A program made the position numbers and the translations under genes. DNA of 64,000 nt from contig NZ_JAALFH010000033.1 of NCBI RefSeq assembly GCF_011058255.1, forward strand, positions 1 to 64,000, read 5' to 3'. This stretch comes from Thioalkalivibrio sp. XN8 (GTDB taxonomy: Bacteria > Pseudomonadota > Gammaproteobacteria > Steroidobacterales > XN24). Positions 34,001 through 43,461 of this stretch are shown piece after piece; position 1 is the first letter of the stretch, and every line of letters begins with the position of its first letter. The notes under the pieces are model-generated. The model was not told where the DNA came from. It worked only from the letters and a program-made list of their open reading frames with translations, and ran no database searches.

Positions 34001-35827
34001 TCAGGTGTCCAGCCGCTGCAGCGCCACGACCAGCGTCCCCGGCCCGCCATGCACACCCAGCGCGGTGCCGATCTCGGTCACGAACGCCTGCTCGAGGCCG
34101 GGCATCCTGTCCTCCAGCGCGGCCAGCAGCTCGCCGGCGGCGGCCGGCGCGTCGGCATGCCCGACGGCCAGGCGCTGACCCTGGGCCGGTCCGGCGCGCC
34201 GGGCGATCCAGCGGGCGAAGCGGTTGATGCGGTTGTGGTGCCCGAACAGCGCCCCCGCCGTGCCGATGCGCCCGTCGGGGAAGGTCGCGAGGATGGGCTC
34301 GAGCCGGAGCAGCCGTGCCAGCATGCGCTTCGACGGCGGCACACGGCCGCCGCGCACCGCGTGCTCGATGCTGCCCAGCAGCGCCCAGGTGCGGGTGCCG
34401 GCCACGATCCGGTCCAGTGCCAGCACGATCTCGTCCGCGCTATGCCCCTCGGCCGCCAGCTCCGCGGCGCGCAGGGCCACCAGGCCCTGGCCGATCGATG
34501 CGCTGCGCGAGTCCACGGCCAGCACCGGCGCTTTGGTGCCGGCCCGGTCGGCGGCTGATTGCGCGGCCTGGAAGGTGCCGCTGCCCCAGCCGGTGACATG
34601 GATGGAGACGATGCCGGCGTGATGGCTGGCGAGAATCTGGTAGAGGCGGCGGAAGTCGCCGGGCGGCGGCTGCGAGGTGGTCGGATGGACCTCGCTCTCG
34701 GCCATCATGCGGTAGAACTCGCTGGTGTCCAGGCTGACCTTGTCGAGGTAGCTGCGCCCCCCGAAATGGATCCGCACCGGCACGGTATGGATGTCCAGGG
34801 AAGTCAGCAGTTCCTCCGGCAGGTCCGCGGCGCTGTCGGTGACGACCGCCACCGTGCCGGCGCCGCTGCGGGCAGCCTCCTGCTGGGCCTGCATATCGTC
34901 GGCCTTTCTGCCACTCACCTCGCCGAAGCGGGCAGCTGCGCGGAATACCTCTGCCGGGTCGTCGACATGGATATGGATCCGGGCGCGGCGCGTGCCGCCG
35001 GCGATGACGAGGCTGCTGCCGAGGCCGGCGAGCGCCTCCCGCAGCCGGCGTCGGTCGAGGTCGCCGGTGACCAGGCACTCGGTGCACCAGCGATGGCCGC
35101 CGGCATCCCCGGCGTCGAAGAAGCTTGCCTCGGGCGCCCGGCCGGCCGCGCCGGGTTCGAGGGAGACGTCCTCGCTGCGGCGGCGCAGGGAGCCATGCCG
35201 GACGAAGTCGGTGATCCCCTGGAGGAGATCGACGAAACCCTGTGCGCCGGCATCGACCACGCCGGCCTTGCGCAGCGCCTCGAGCTGGTTGGTGGTGGCG
35301 GCCAGGGAGCGCTGGGCCCGGGCCAGCCCGGCCTCGAGGAGCGCCGCGAAGTCCTGCCCGCCGCTGGCGATCTGCTCGCCCAGCTCGGTGGCGAAGTCGC
35401 GTACCACGGTCAGGATGGTGCCTTCCCGGGGCTCGCTCAAGGCTTCCCGCGCGTAGTCCGCGCCGCGTTCCACGGCCGTCACGAAAAGGGGGGTGGTGAG
35501 CAGCTGCCGGTCCTGGGTGGCGTCGCAGAGGCCGTGAAAGAACTGGGCCAGGATCGCTCCTGAATTGCCGCGAGCCCCATCCAGGGCGGCGTCCGCCACG
35601 ATCTCGAGCAGCCGGCCCGCATGGCGCTCCTGCTGGCGCAGCAGCGCGGCGCGCACCGCGCCGAGCATCACTGCCAGGTTGGTGCCCGTGTCGCCGTCGG
35701 GCACGGGGAAGACGTTGATCCGGTTGAGATGCTCGGCGTCCGCGGCAACCCGCGCGATGCCCGCCAGCAGGCCGCGTGCGAGGCGCTGGCCGTCGAGGTA
35801 CGCGATGGCGGTGACAGCGGTGGCCAA
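34001..35827 (-). CDS. Fused DAK2 (FakA-like) and DegV (FakB-like) protein, putative fatty acid kinase
   Basis: In Gram-positive bacteria FakA phosphorylates fatty acids presented by FakB. Here both occur in one 608-residue chain. Residues 1-200 form a DhaL-type ATP domain (PVPDGDTGTN, DGARGNSG). Residues 230-320 match the FakA middle region (CTECLV, HIHVDDP). Residues 330-608 form a DegV/FakB fatty-acid-binding domain (VVTDSAADLP, TSQPPPGDF, GSIEHAVRGGRV). ATG at 35825-35827. Kinase and carrier in one chain would couple the steps. The gene lies downstream of gspB with six bases between them, and its stop touches repeat locus 2. Confidence 0.9.
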   Translation of the reverse strand: MATAVTAIAYLDGQRLARGLLAGIARVAADAEHLNRINVFPVPDGDTGTNLAVMLGAVRAALLRQQERHAGRLLEIVADAALDGARGNSGAILAQFFHGLCDATQDRQLLTTPLFVTAVERGADYAREALSEPREGTILTVVRDFATELGEQIASGGQDFAALLEAGLARAQRSLAATTNQLEALRKAGVVDAGAQGFVDLLQGITDFVRHGSLRRRSEDVSLEPGAAGRAPEASFFDAGDAGGHRWCTECLVTGDLDRRRLREALAGLGSSLVIAGGTRRARIHIHVDDPAEVFRAAARFGEVSGRKADDMQAQQEAARSGAGTVAVVTDSAADLPEELLTSLDIHTVPVRIHFGGRSYLDKVSLDTSEFYRMMAESEVHPTTSQPPPGDFRRLYQILASHHAGIVSIHVTGWGSGTFQAAQSAADRAGTKAPVLAVDSRSASIGQGLVALRAAELAAEGHSADEIVLALDRIVAGTRTWALLGSIEHAVRGGRVPPSKRMLARLLRLEPILATFPDGRIGTAGALFGHHNRINRFARWIARRAGPAQGQRLAVGHADAPAAAGELLAALEDRMPGLEQAFVTEIGTALGVHGGPGTLVVALQRLDT

Positions 35828-35833
35828 CGGGCG

Positions 35834-36535
35834 CTAGTTCCGTGTCAGGAGAAAACGCTGCCCACGGTGATCCATCACCACGCCGCCCGGCACGATCCGC
35901 TCGACCCGGGGCCCCTCCGCCGTCGCTTCGCCCTCGTTGTAGCGTTTCATGTTGATGAAGACGAAGCGCTGCGCGGGGTCGCCGCTGTAGACATGAATGT
36001 CGAGATGCATGTGCGGCACGTTGAGCTCGCCGCGGACCACGAGGTCCGCGAAACGCGGCAACTGGGCGTCGGCCTCGGCCCGCGCGCCGGCGTCCGCCGG
36101 CGGCGCGGCCGCGGCTGGTGCACCGGCCTGCTGCGGGGCGGACGCGGCAGCGCCTCCTGTGCCGGAACCGGTGGCGGAGCGAACCGGCGCGGTCGGCAGT
36201 TCGGTCGTCAGTGGCCGGACCTCGCTGGTCGGCGGTCGCGCGGGCAGTGCCACCGGGCGGCGCTCGGTCTCCCGGTCTGCCGCCGCGGGCGCGGGTCGGG
36301 CCGGGGTGGCCGCAGCGGGCGCCGGCCGGGCCGGCTCGGTCGGCGCGGGTCCGGAGTCGCGCAACAGGACCAGGGCCAGCACCACCACGTTCAGCGCCAG
36401 CAGGGCGACCAGCGCCGGCATCCAGCGCGGCCTGCGCTGCACGGGCGGGCTCTCGGGGACGACGGCCAGCGCGGGTCCGGCCTCGCGTTGCCGCTGGTGC
36501 TCGGACTTGCGCAGGGCGTCGAGGATCAGGGACAT
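35834..36535 (-). CDS. gspB: General secretion pathway protein B
   Basis: Inner-membrane partner of GspA; the pair helps the type II secretin cross the peptidoglycan. The 233-residue product begins MSLILDALRKSE, the GspB hallmark, then one membrane helix (about residues 38-60), a long Pro/Ala-rich linker and a folded C-terminal domain (about 160-233) containing LNVPHMHLDIHVY. ATG at 36533-36535 overlaps the gspA stop by one base. No other gsp genes are in the window. Confidence 0.9.
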   Translation of the reverse strand: MSLILDALRKSEHQRQREAGPALAVVPESPPVQRRPRWMPALVALLALNVVVLALVLLRDSGPAPTEPARPAPAAATPARPAPAAADRETERRPVALPARPPTSEVRPLTTELPTAPVRSATGSGTGGAAASAPQQAGAPAAAAPPADAGARAEADAQLPRFADLVVRGELNVPHMHLDIHVYSGDPAQRFVFINMKRYNEGEATAEGPRVERIVPGGVVMDHRGQRFLLTRN

Positions 36536-38253
36536 CAGTCGATCTCGACCAGTCGCGGCCGGCCGGGAAGATCGAGCGCGTTGTGCAGCGCGATCATCGT
36601 CATGGCGCCGGCGATGCCGTCCACCTCGAGGCGGGCGGAGCGCTGGAACTCGCGCACGGCGGCGGCCATGGCCGGGTCGTAGGTCGCGGAGTCCGGCGGC
36701 AGGATCGGGTTCCCGCGCAGCTCGCCCAGCGCCCGGCGCAGCCAGAGGACGTCGGTGCCGGACTGGTTACGCGTCAGGGTCCGGCCCTCGCCCGCTTCCG
36801 GCCGCCACAGCAGCAGGTACTCGCCGAACCACAGCGTGAGCAGCTCGCCCAGGGGCACCGTCACGGACTCGCCCCCGGCGCTGAGCTCGGCGGCGCCGTC
36901 CAGGATCCGGTTCAGCACCAGCTGGTGCTCCCGGCCGTCGGCATCGGCCAGCACCATGATCACCGGCCGGTTGAGCACCGCCAGCTCGCCCCAGGTGCCC
37001 CGCCGCAACAGGCAGCGCAGGCCCTCGGCGGCCGCCTGCTCACAGGCCGGCCCGTCTTCCGGGCGGTAAGCCAGGCCCCAGCGCTCGAACAGGGTCGCGA
37101 ACGCGGTGTCCGTGCCCGTCGGCAGCAGGCCGGCGGCCAGCCGCGCGGCCAGCGGTTCCGCCACCGGCGCCGCGACCGGTTCCGGCGGCTCAGGCTCGAT
37201 CGTTGCCGGAGCGTCCGGCGACGCGTCGATGACGCCCGCCGCGGCCGCGGCAGGCGGCTCCGGCCGGATGACGGGGCTGGCCACTGGCGCACGACTCGCC
37301 GGCTGCGCCCCGGGCAGGTTGGCGCCGCCGTCCGCGCCGCGCTGCAGCAGCAGGTAGATCACCACCGCCAGCGCCACGATCACCACGGCGGCCAGGCCCA
37401 GCAGCACGGCGGCGGTGCCCGGCGCGCGACGCACCTGTTTCCTCACCCGGTCGCCGAACACCTCGCGGGCGGCCTGGCGCGTGAGCCGGCCGTCGACGCT
37501 GCGGGTTTCTTTCGACCAGGCGCCCAGCAGGGCGCGGTCGGCGATAACGTTGGCGAGCCGCGGGATGCCGTCCGAGCTGCGGTGCAGCTCGCGGATTGCC
37601 GCCATCGTGAAAATCTCTCCGCGTCCGCCGGCGATCTCGAGCCGGTGCCGGACATAGGCGCGCAGTTCCTCCGGTTCCAGCGGCTCGAGGTGGTAGCGGC
37701 CGGTGATGCGCTGCGCCAGCTGGCGCAGGTCGCTGCGCGCGAGCAGGTCGCGCAGTTCGGGCTGCCCGACCAGGATGATCTGCAGCAATTTCTGCTTGGC
37801 CGTCTCGAGATTGGTCAGCAGCCGGATCTGTTCCAGCACCTCGGTCGAGAGGTTCTGCGCCTCGTCCACGATGAGGACCACGCGCCGGCCGGCGGCGTGC
37901 GCCTTCAGCAGCCGCAGGTTGAGCGCGTCGATGATGGCCTTGGGGCTGGCGCGTTCCTCGACCTCCACCTGCAGCTCGTCGCAGATGGTGAGCAGGAACT
38001 CGGTGGGCGAGAGCCGGGGGTTGAGGACCAGCGCGACCTCGGTGTTGGGCGGCAGCTGCTCGAGCAGGCTGCGCACCACGGTGGTCTTGCCGGTGCCGAC
38101 CTCGCCGGTGAGCTGGATGAAGCCGCCGCTCTCGGTGACGCCGTACAACAGGTGCGCGAGCGCCTCCGCGTGACGCGGGCCGAGGTAGAGGTACCGCGGA
38201 TCCGGCGTGATCGCGAAGGGTTTCTCGTTGAGCCCGAAAAAACTTGCGTACAT
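36535..38253 (-). CDS. gspA: GspA/ExeA-type AAA ATPase with peptidoglycan-binding domain
   Basis: The 572-residue product begins MYASFFGLNEKPFAI, as ExeA/GspA proteins do. The AAA domain (about 1-270) has Walker A (GEVGTGKTT) and Walker B (VVLIVDEAQN). One membrane helix follows (about 285-310), then a Pro/Ala linker, a periplasmic domain, and a C-terminal peptidoglycan-binding domain (about 480-560, with LRRALGE and VREFQRSARLEVDGIAG). The role is ATP-dependent remodelling of the cell wall for secretin assembly with GspB, which is encoded immediately downstream. Confidence 0.92.
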   Translation of the reverse strand: MYASFFGLNEKPFAITPDPRYLYLGPRHAEALAHLLYGVTESGGFIQLTGEVGTGKTTVVRSLLEQLPPNTEVALVLNPRLSPTEFLLTICDELQVEVEERASPKAIIDALNLRLLKAHAAGRRVVLIVDEAQNLSTEVLEQIRLLTNLETAKQKLLQIILVGQPELRDLLARSDLRQLAQRITGRYHLEPLEPEELRAYVRHRLEIAGGRGEIFTMAAIRELHRSSDGIPRLANVIADRALLGAWSKETRSVDGRLTRQAAREVFGDRVRKQVRRAPGTAAVLLGLAAVVIVALAVVIYLLLQRGADGGANLPGAQPASRAPVASPVIRPEPPAAAAAGVIDASPDAPATIEPEPPEPVAAPVAEPLAARLAAGLLPTGTDTAFATLFERWGLAYRPEDGPACEQAAAEGLRCLLRRGTWGELAVLNRPVIMVLADADGREHQLVLNRILDGAAELSAGGESVTVPLGELLTLWFGEYLLLWRPEAGEGRTLTRNQSGTDVLWLRRALGELRGNPILPPDSATYDPAMAAAVREFQRSARLEVDGIAGAMTMIALHNALDLPGRPRLVEID

Positions 38254-38328
38254 GTTCTGTTGTCTTGGCGGACGCTCACGCCGCGGGGTCCCGGATGATG
38301 CACCGGGTCGCCGTGCCGGGGCAATCCG

Positions 38329-39567
38329 CTACAGGGTCACCGCAGTGTAGAGCAGAAGGCCGACGAAGGTGGTCACCAGGGCCAGGAGGTAGCTGAGGCC
38401 CATCAGCACGTACTTGAACAGGGTCAGCCAGAAACCCTGGCCGTAAACCCGGCGCAGTGCCCGGAACAGGTAGACCATGAGGTAGATGAAGGCCGCGGTG
38501 TTGATCAGGCCGGTCGGCAGGACGCCGGGCGCCAGCCGGGCGCCGCCCTGCTCGAGCAGGATCAGCAGCAGGCTGAACAGATAGAAGAACGAGTGGTAGT
38601 GGACCAGGAACAGCAGGTGTTCCGCGTAGTAGCGGCCCGACAGGGGATAGGCCAGCTTCATCACCAGCGCCATCACCGGCAGGAACAGGAACATCATGGC
38701 CGGGATATTGCTCAGCACGGCGCGCATGAAGCTGCGGCCACGGTCGAGGGTGATGCGCTCGCAGATCTCGCGTGCGCGCTCGGGCGGCACCAGCTCCTCG
38801 AACCAGGGCGGGACGCCCTCGTAGTTGACATTGCACATCTCGTCGAACTGGGCGCCCGCCACCGTCACGTCGACATCCGGCGGACCCGGCTCGGCAGTCT
38901 CCTGCTGCGGGGTATCCCCGTCGATCACGACGGCGTCGCCGATGCTGAAGTCCGCCAGCAGCGAGGCGACGAAGAAGAACACGATGCTGGCGGCGATGAA
39001 CAGCCGGAAGGGCGGCACGTAGCGGGCCCGCTTGCCTTCCAGGTAGTCGACGGTGAGCCGGCCCGGCCGGAACAGCAGCAGGCCGAGGGTCCGCCAGAGC
39101 CGCGAGTCGAGCGAGGCGATCAGGTCGCCGGCATCTTTCAGCAGCTCCCACAGGGTGATCATGCGCGTGCGGGCGCGCTGGCCGCAGTTGGCGCAGTACT
39201 GGCCCCATAGCAGCTGGTCGCAGTTCGGGCAGGGGCGGGCATCGGTCAGCGCCGCGTCGCGCCCCTCGTGCACGATCCGCCGGCTGGCGCGAAAGCGGTC
39301 GCCGAAGCGGCTGGTGCCCTCGGCCCGCATCCGCGGTGCGTCCTCGCGCAGGTAGCGCTCCAGCGCCGCCTGGTTCTCGAGTTCGTAGCGGACGATGCGC
39401 AGGGCGGCGCCCGTCTCCGGGTTCTCGCCCTTGTGGATGGTGGCGCCGGTGAAGCCCGGCAGGGCGATCACGTCGTCGACGTGATACTCCAGCCAGGTCT
39501 CGAATTCGCGCAGGATGGCCGGGTCCGGCTCGAGCGTGACCTCGTAGGTGATGCGCTCGCCGGACAC
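38329..39567 (-). CDS. DUF4286-DUF3667 fusion membrane protein
   Basis: A 412-residue protein of unknown role. Residues 1-105 match the small alpha/beta DUF4286 domain (YEVTLEPDPAI, GFTGATIH, YELENQAALERYL). A zinc ribbon follows (CPNC and CANCGQRA, about 112-132), which opens the DUF3667 part with LRTLGLLLFRPGRLTVDYL-like sequence and about five membrane helices (about 175-410). The start is GTG at 39565-39567. The two domains are normally separate proteins. Its own upstream region is the 24-bp gap after fadE, so it may be co-transcribed with fadE. Confidence 0.82.
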   Translation of the reverse strand: MSGERITYEVTLEPDPAILREFETWLEYHVDDVIALPGFTGATIHKGENPETGAALRIVRYELENQAALERYLREDAPRMRAEGTSRFGDRFRASRRIVHEGRDAALTDARPCPNCDQLLWGQYCANCGQRARTRMITLWELLKDAGDLIASLDSRLWRTLGLLLFRPGRLTVDYLEGKRARYVPPFRLFIAASIVFFFVASLLADFSIGDAVVIDGDTPQQETAEPGPPDVDVTVAGAQFDEMCNVNYEGVPPWFEELVPPERAREICERITLDRGRSFMRAVLSNIPAMMFLFLPVMALVMKLAYPLSGRYYAEHLLFLVHYHSFFYLFSLLLILLEQGGARLAPGVLPTGLINTAAFIYLMVYLFRALRRVYGQGFWLTLFKYVLMGLSYLLALVTTFVGLLLYTAVTL

Positions 39568-39591
39568 GGTCCTGGTCCCGCCCCGCTGCCG

Positions 39592-42102
39592 TCAGGCCTC
39601 GCTTGGCGCGGCCGCCTGCTGTGCCGACTTGCTTGCGCGCGGCTTGCGCGCCGCCTTCTCCGCCGGTTGCTGCACCAGCGGCGCCAGCTCCTCCGGCGCG
39701 AAATCGTCGACGTGGATGATCGCCATGATCTTCTCGTCGGCCGCGCGCAGCTTCTCGGCCTCCTCGGCCGTCAGGATGCCGGTGGCCACTGCTTCCTCCA
39801 GCTGGTCGGCCAGGGCGAGCGCGAGGATCTTGCCTTCCTTGGCGCCCTTGCGCAGCTTCTTCTCCAGCGGCGCGATCTCGATGGAGAGCTCCATCGCCTC
39901 CTGCAGCAGGCCGAGGTGGTTGCCGGGCTCGACGGTGCGGTAAACGCCCTCGCACAGGCCGTCGCGCATCTCGCCCGGGCTGATCACGCCCTCGACGATC
40001 CGCCGTGCCAGGCTGTCGCGGGGCGAGCTGAAGCTGCGGCCGCGGGGGAACACCACCAGGCGCAGCGCGTGCGCTACCCAGCGCACCGGGAAGTTGCGCA
40101 GGAAGCCGTGCAGCTGCTCCTGGGCGCGGTACAGCAGGAAGCGGCAGCTCCACTCCACCAGCGGCAGGTCGGCTTCGCGCCGGCCCTGGTTCTCCCAGTG
40201 CTTCAGCACCATGGACGCGAGGTACAGGTTGGAGAGGATGTCGCCCAGGCGGGCCGACAGCATCTCCTTCTTCTTCAGCGCGCCGCCGAGCGTCAGCATG
40301 GCGGTGTCGGAGACCAGCGCGAAGGCCGCACTGAAGCGGCTGATGTGCTGGTAGTAGCGCCGCGTCGGCCCGCGCGTCGGGCTCTCGGCGCCGCGGGCGC
40401 CGGACAGGCCGAGCACGAAGGCGCGGGCAGCATTGGAAAAGGCGTAGCCGATGTGGCCGAACAGCGCCCGGTCGAACGCTTCCAGCCCGGCTTCCTGGTC
40501 CGGGTCCTGCGCCGCATGCAGCTCCTTCAGCACGAAGGGATGGCAGCGGATCGCGCCCTGGCCGAAGATCATCAGGCTGCGCGTGAGGATATTCGCGCCT
40601 TCGACCGTGATCATCACCGGCACCGAGTTGTAGCCGGTGCCGAGGTAATTCTTCGGCCCCATGCAGATGGCCTTGCCGCCGTGGATGTCCATGGCGTCGT
40701 CGGTGACGTCGCGGCCGAACTCGGTGCAGTGGTACTTCAGGATGGCGGCCGGCACGGCCGGCTTCTCGCCCGCGTCCACTGCGGCGATGGTGACGCTGCG
40801 GGCGGCGTCCACGATGTAGGTGAAGCCCGCCATGCGCGCCAGCGCTTCCTGCACGCCCTCGAAGCGGCCGATGGACATGCCGAACTGCTTGCGGATGCGG
40901 CTGTAGGCGCCAGTGGCGAACACCGCCGCCTTGGCGCCGCCGTTGGCGTTGGACGGCAGCGAGATGCAGCGGCCGACGGAGAGACACTCCATGAGCATGC
41001 GCCAGCCCTGGCCGGCCATCTTCGGCCCGCCGATGATGGCGTCCAGCGGCACGAACACGTCCTTGCCCTCGATCGGGCCGTTCATGAACGGCACCGACAG
41101 CGGCAGGTGGCGGCGCCCGATCTCCATGCCGGGCGTCCCGGCGGGCACCAGCGCCAGCGTGATGCCGACATCCTTCTCCTCGCCCAGCAGCCCCTCGGGG
41201 TCGAACAGGCGGAAGGCCACGCCGACCACGGTCGCCACGGGCGCGAGAGTGATGTAGCGCTTGGAAAAATTCATGCGGATCCCGACGACTTCTTCGCCGT
41301 CGACTTCCTGCCTGCAGACCACGCCCGTGTCGGGGATGGACGCGGCGTCGGAGCCGGCGCGCGGGCTGGTCAGGCCGAAGCAGGGAATCTCGCTGCCGTC
41401 GGCGAGGCCGGGCAGCCAGCGGTTCTTCTGCTCCTCGGTGCCGTACTTGTGCAGCAGCTCGGCGGGGCCGAGGGAGTTGGGCACGGCGACCGTCGAGGCC
41501 AGCGTGGCGCTGCAGCTGGCGACCTTGGTCAGTACCTGGCTGTGAGCGAAGGCGGAGAACTCGAGCCCGCCGTAGCTCTTCGGGATGATCATGGCGAAAA
41601 AGCCGTTCTCGCGCAGGTACTTCCAGGTCTCGGGCGAGAGATCCTGCAGCGAGTGGGTGACCTGCCATTCGTCATTCATGCGGCACAGTTCTTCGCAGGG
41701 CCCGTCGAGGAAGGCCTGCTCTTCTTCGGACAGCTGCGGGGCGGGAGCACCCAGCAGCTTGTTCCAGCGCGGCACGCCGGCGAACAGCTCGCCTTCCCAC
41801 CACACCGTGCCGGCTTCCAGCGCCTCGCGCTCCGTGCGCGACATCGAGGGCAGCATCTTGCGATACATCTTCAGCATCGGGCGGGTCAGCCGCTCGCGCC
41901 GGAAGTCCTCGATATTCAGCGCCACCAGCCCGGCGAACAGCACCCAGAGGACGAGGTTCCACAGGAACCCGCCGCTGCCGAAGAGGGTGTAGGCGACCAG
42001 CGCGGCGCCGGCGGCGGCGGTGAACACGCCCAGGCTGACCCGGCGGTAGGCCAGCGCGATCGCGCCGCCGAAGAAAACGAGGAACCAGAACAGAGTCGCC
42101 AC
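39592..42102 (-). CDS. fadE: Acyl-CoA dehydrogenase FadE
   Basis: First oxidation step of fatty acid beta-oxidation. The 836-residue product (E. coli FadE 814) has N-terminal hydrophobic helices (about 3-45), the acyl-CoA dehydrogenase core with GLTSPRAGSDA and the catalytic base region near MDIHGGKAIC, and the long C-terminal DUF1974 domain, then a Lys/Ala-rich tail. I prefer GTG at 42100-42102, which has GAGGGGG six bases upstream; an in-frame ATG at 42153 would add 17 residues without a good ribosome site. A candidate PsrA/FadR-type operator lies at 42152-42167. Confidence 0.92.
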   Translation of the reverse strand: MATLFWFLVFFGGAIALAYRRVSLGVFTAAAGAALVAYTLFGSGGFLWNLVLWVLFAGLVALNIEDFRRERLTRPMLKMYRKMLPSMSRTEREALEAGTVWWEGELFAGVPRWNKLLGAPAPQLSEEEQAFLDGPCEELCRMNDEWQVTHSLQDLSPETWKYLRENGFFAMIIPKSYGGLEFSAFAHSQVLTKVASCSATLASTVAVPNSLGPAELLHKYGTEEQKNRWLPGLADGSEIPCFGLTSPRAGSDAASIPDTGVVCRQEVDGEEVVGIRMNFSKRYITLAPVATVVGVAFRLFDPEGLLGEEKDVGITLALVPAGTPGMEIGRRHLPLSVPFMNGPIEGKDVFVPLDAIIGGPKMAGQGWRMLMECLSVGRCISLPSNANGGAKAAVFATGAYSRIRKQFGMSIGRFEGVQEALARMAGFTYIVDAARSVTIAAVDAGEKPAVPAAILKYHCTEFGRDVTDDAMDIHGGKAICMGPKNYLGTGYNSVPVMITVEGANILTRSLMIFGQGAIRCHPFVLKELHAAQDPDQEAGLEAFDRALFGHIGYAFSNAARAFVLGLSGARGAESPTRGPTRRYYQHISRFSAAFALVSDTAMLTLGGALKKKEMLSARLGDILSNLYLASMVLKHWENQGRREADLPLVEWSCRFLLYRAQEQLHGFLRNFPVRWVAHALRLVVFPRGRSFSSPRDSLARRIVEGVISPGEMRDGLCEGVYRTVEPGNHLGLLQEAMELSIEIAPLEKKLRKGAKEGKILALALADQLEEAVATGILTAEEAEKLRAADEKIMAIIHVDDFAPEELAPLVQQPAEKAARKPRASKSAQQAAAPSEA

Positions 42103-42151
42103 GATGTACCCCCTCGAGCTTGCGGGCTGACGGCTCCCGGAAAAAGAAGCC

Positions 42152-42167
42152 ATACAAGCGTTTGAAT
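42152..42167. promoter_or_regulatory. Candidate fatty-acid regulator box upstream of fadE
   Basis: On the minus strand ATTCAAACGCTTGTAT is a near palindrome that resembles PsrA boxes (CAAAC facing GTTTG). It overlaps TATATT (42165-42170), a plausible -10, 50-65 bases upstream of the fadE GTG. The patch is AT-rich relative to its surroundings. No psrA or fadR is in the window. Confidence 0.4.
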
Positions 42168-42284
42168 ATAACCCCCGTGCCGGGGGTGCCGCAAAGATTT
42201 CGCGCGTCCGGCCAGAGCAGATTGCGCCGCGCGGGGGTGGCGGGAATAGAGGGCGCCGCGACCCGGCGGCGCCCCCCGGAGGCC

Positions 42285-43262
42285 TCAGAGCAGGTCCTTC
42301 ACCCCGTCGCGCTCCTCGAGCAGCTCGGCCTCGGTGGCCTGCATGCGCTCGCGGCTGAAGTCGCTGGTCTCCAGCCCCTGCACGATCTCCCAGCGGCCGT
42401 CCTGGCACCGCACCGGGAAGGAATACACGATCCCTTCGGCCACGCCGTAGCTGCCGTCCGAGGGCACGGCCATGCTGACCCAGTCCTCGGCCGGGCTGCC
42501 CAGCGCCCAGTCGCGGATGTGGTCGATGGCCGAGGAGGCGGCGGAGGCGGCCGAGGACAGGCCGCGGGCCTTGATGATGGCCGCGCCGCGCTGCTGCACG
42601 GTGGGAATGAAGTCGTCCTTCGCCCAGGCCTCGTCCACCAGCGTCGGCGCCGCCTTGCCGGCCACCAGGCAGTGGCTGATGTCGGGGTACTGCGTGGCCG
42701 AGTGGTTGCCCCAGATGGTCATCTGGCGAATGTCCTTCACCGGCGTGCCGGTCTTGAGCGACAGCTGCGCCAAGGCGCGGTTGTGGTCCAGCCGCGTCAT
42801 GGCGGTGAAGCGCGCATGATCCAGGTCCGGCGCGTTCGAGTAGGCGATCAGCGCGTTGGTGTTGGCCGGGTTGCCGACCACCAGCACCTTCACCTTGCGA
42901 TGGGCGTTGTCGTTCAGCGCCTTGCCCTGGGCGGAGAAGATCTTCGCGTTCTCCAGCAGCAGGTCCTTGCGCTCCATGCCGGGGCCGCGCGGCTTGGCGC
43001 CGACCAGCAGGGCATAGTTCGCGTCGCCGAAAGCCTCGGCCGGGTCGTCGGTGGCGACCACGCCGGCCAGCGTCGGGAAGGCGCAATCCAGCAGCTCCAT
43101 CTCCACGCCCTTGAGCGCGCCCAGCGCCGGGGGAATCTCCAGCAGCTGCAGGATGACCGGCGTGTCGGGGCCGAGCATCTGGCCGGAAGCGATGCGGAAG
43201 GCGAGCTGGTAGCCGATCTGGCCGGCGGCGCCGGTGATGGCGACTCGGGCGGGCTGGGTCAT
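42285..43262 (-). CDS. mdh: Malate dehydrogenase
   Basis: NAD-dependent malate/oxaloacetate interconversion in the TCA cycle. The 325-residue product belongs to the cytosolic-type MDH group (about 325-330 residues): nucleotide loop TGAAGQIGY, the substrate arginines in [11 protein letters not shown] and [18 protein letters not shown], and the catalytic His in [11 protein letters not shown] at 43260-43262 with GGGAGTCC-type leader (AGGGAGTCC). About 180 bp lie between it and fadE; these include a GC hairpin at the 3' end that may end the mdh transcript. Confidence 0.96.
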   Translation of the reverse strand: MTQPARVAITGAAGQIGYQLAFRIASGQMLGPDTPVILQLLEIPPALGALKGVEMELLDCAFPTLAGVVATDDPAEAFGDANYALLVGAKPRGPGMERKDLLLENAKIFSAQGKALNDNAHRKVKVLVVGNPANTNALIAYSNAPDLDHARFTAMTRLDHNRALAQLSLKTGTPVKDIRQMTIWGNHSATQYPDISHCLVAGKAAPTLVDEAWAKDDFIPTVQQRGAAIIKARGLSSAASAASSAIDHIRDWALGSPAEDWVSMAVPSDGSYGVAEGIVYSFPVRCQDGRWEIVQGLETSDFSRERMQATEAELLEERDGVKDLL

Positions 43263-43397
43263 GGAGGACTCCCTGTTCTTGTTGCTGGCGGGACGGGGTG
43301 GGGCCCGGCCGTGGAGCGGCGGGGCGACCTCCGCATTTTAGCAGCGGCCGCCTGCCGGTGGGCCGGGTTGCGCAGGGGGGGTTGCATTCCTTCGAAC

Positions 43398-43415
43398 TAG
43401 TGTTATAGTTCACTA
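43398..43415. promoter_or_regulatory. Candidate GntR(YtrA)-type operator and promoter
   Basis: TAGTG (43398-43402) and CACTA (43411-43415) form an inverted repeat with an 8-base spacer, nested in a GAAC/GTTC pair (43394-43410). TTATAG within the spacer could be the -10, with TTGCAT (43382-43387) near the -35 position. The site lies 47 bases upstream of the small peptide gene and 165 upstream of the GntR gene, the layout expected for autoregulation by a YtrA-family repressor. Confidence 0.55.
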
Positions 43416-43461
43416 CAACACCGGCTCAGACACAGGCGGACAGCCGCCAGCGAGAACTGCC

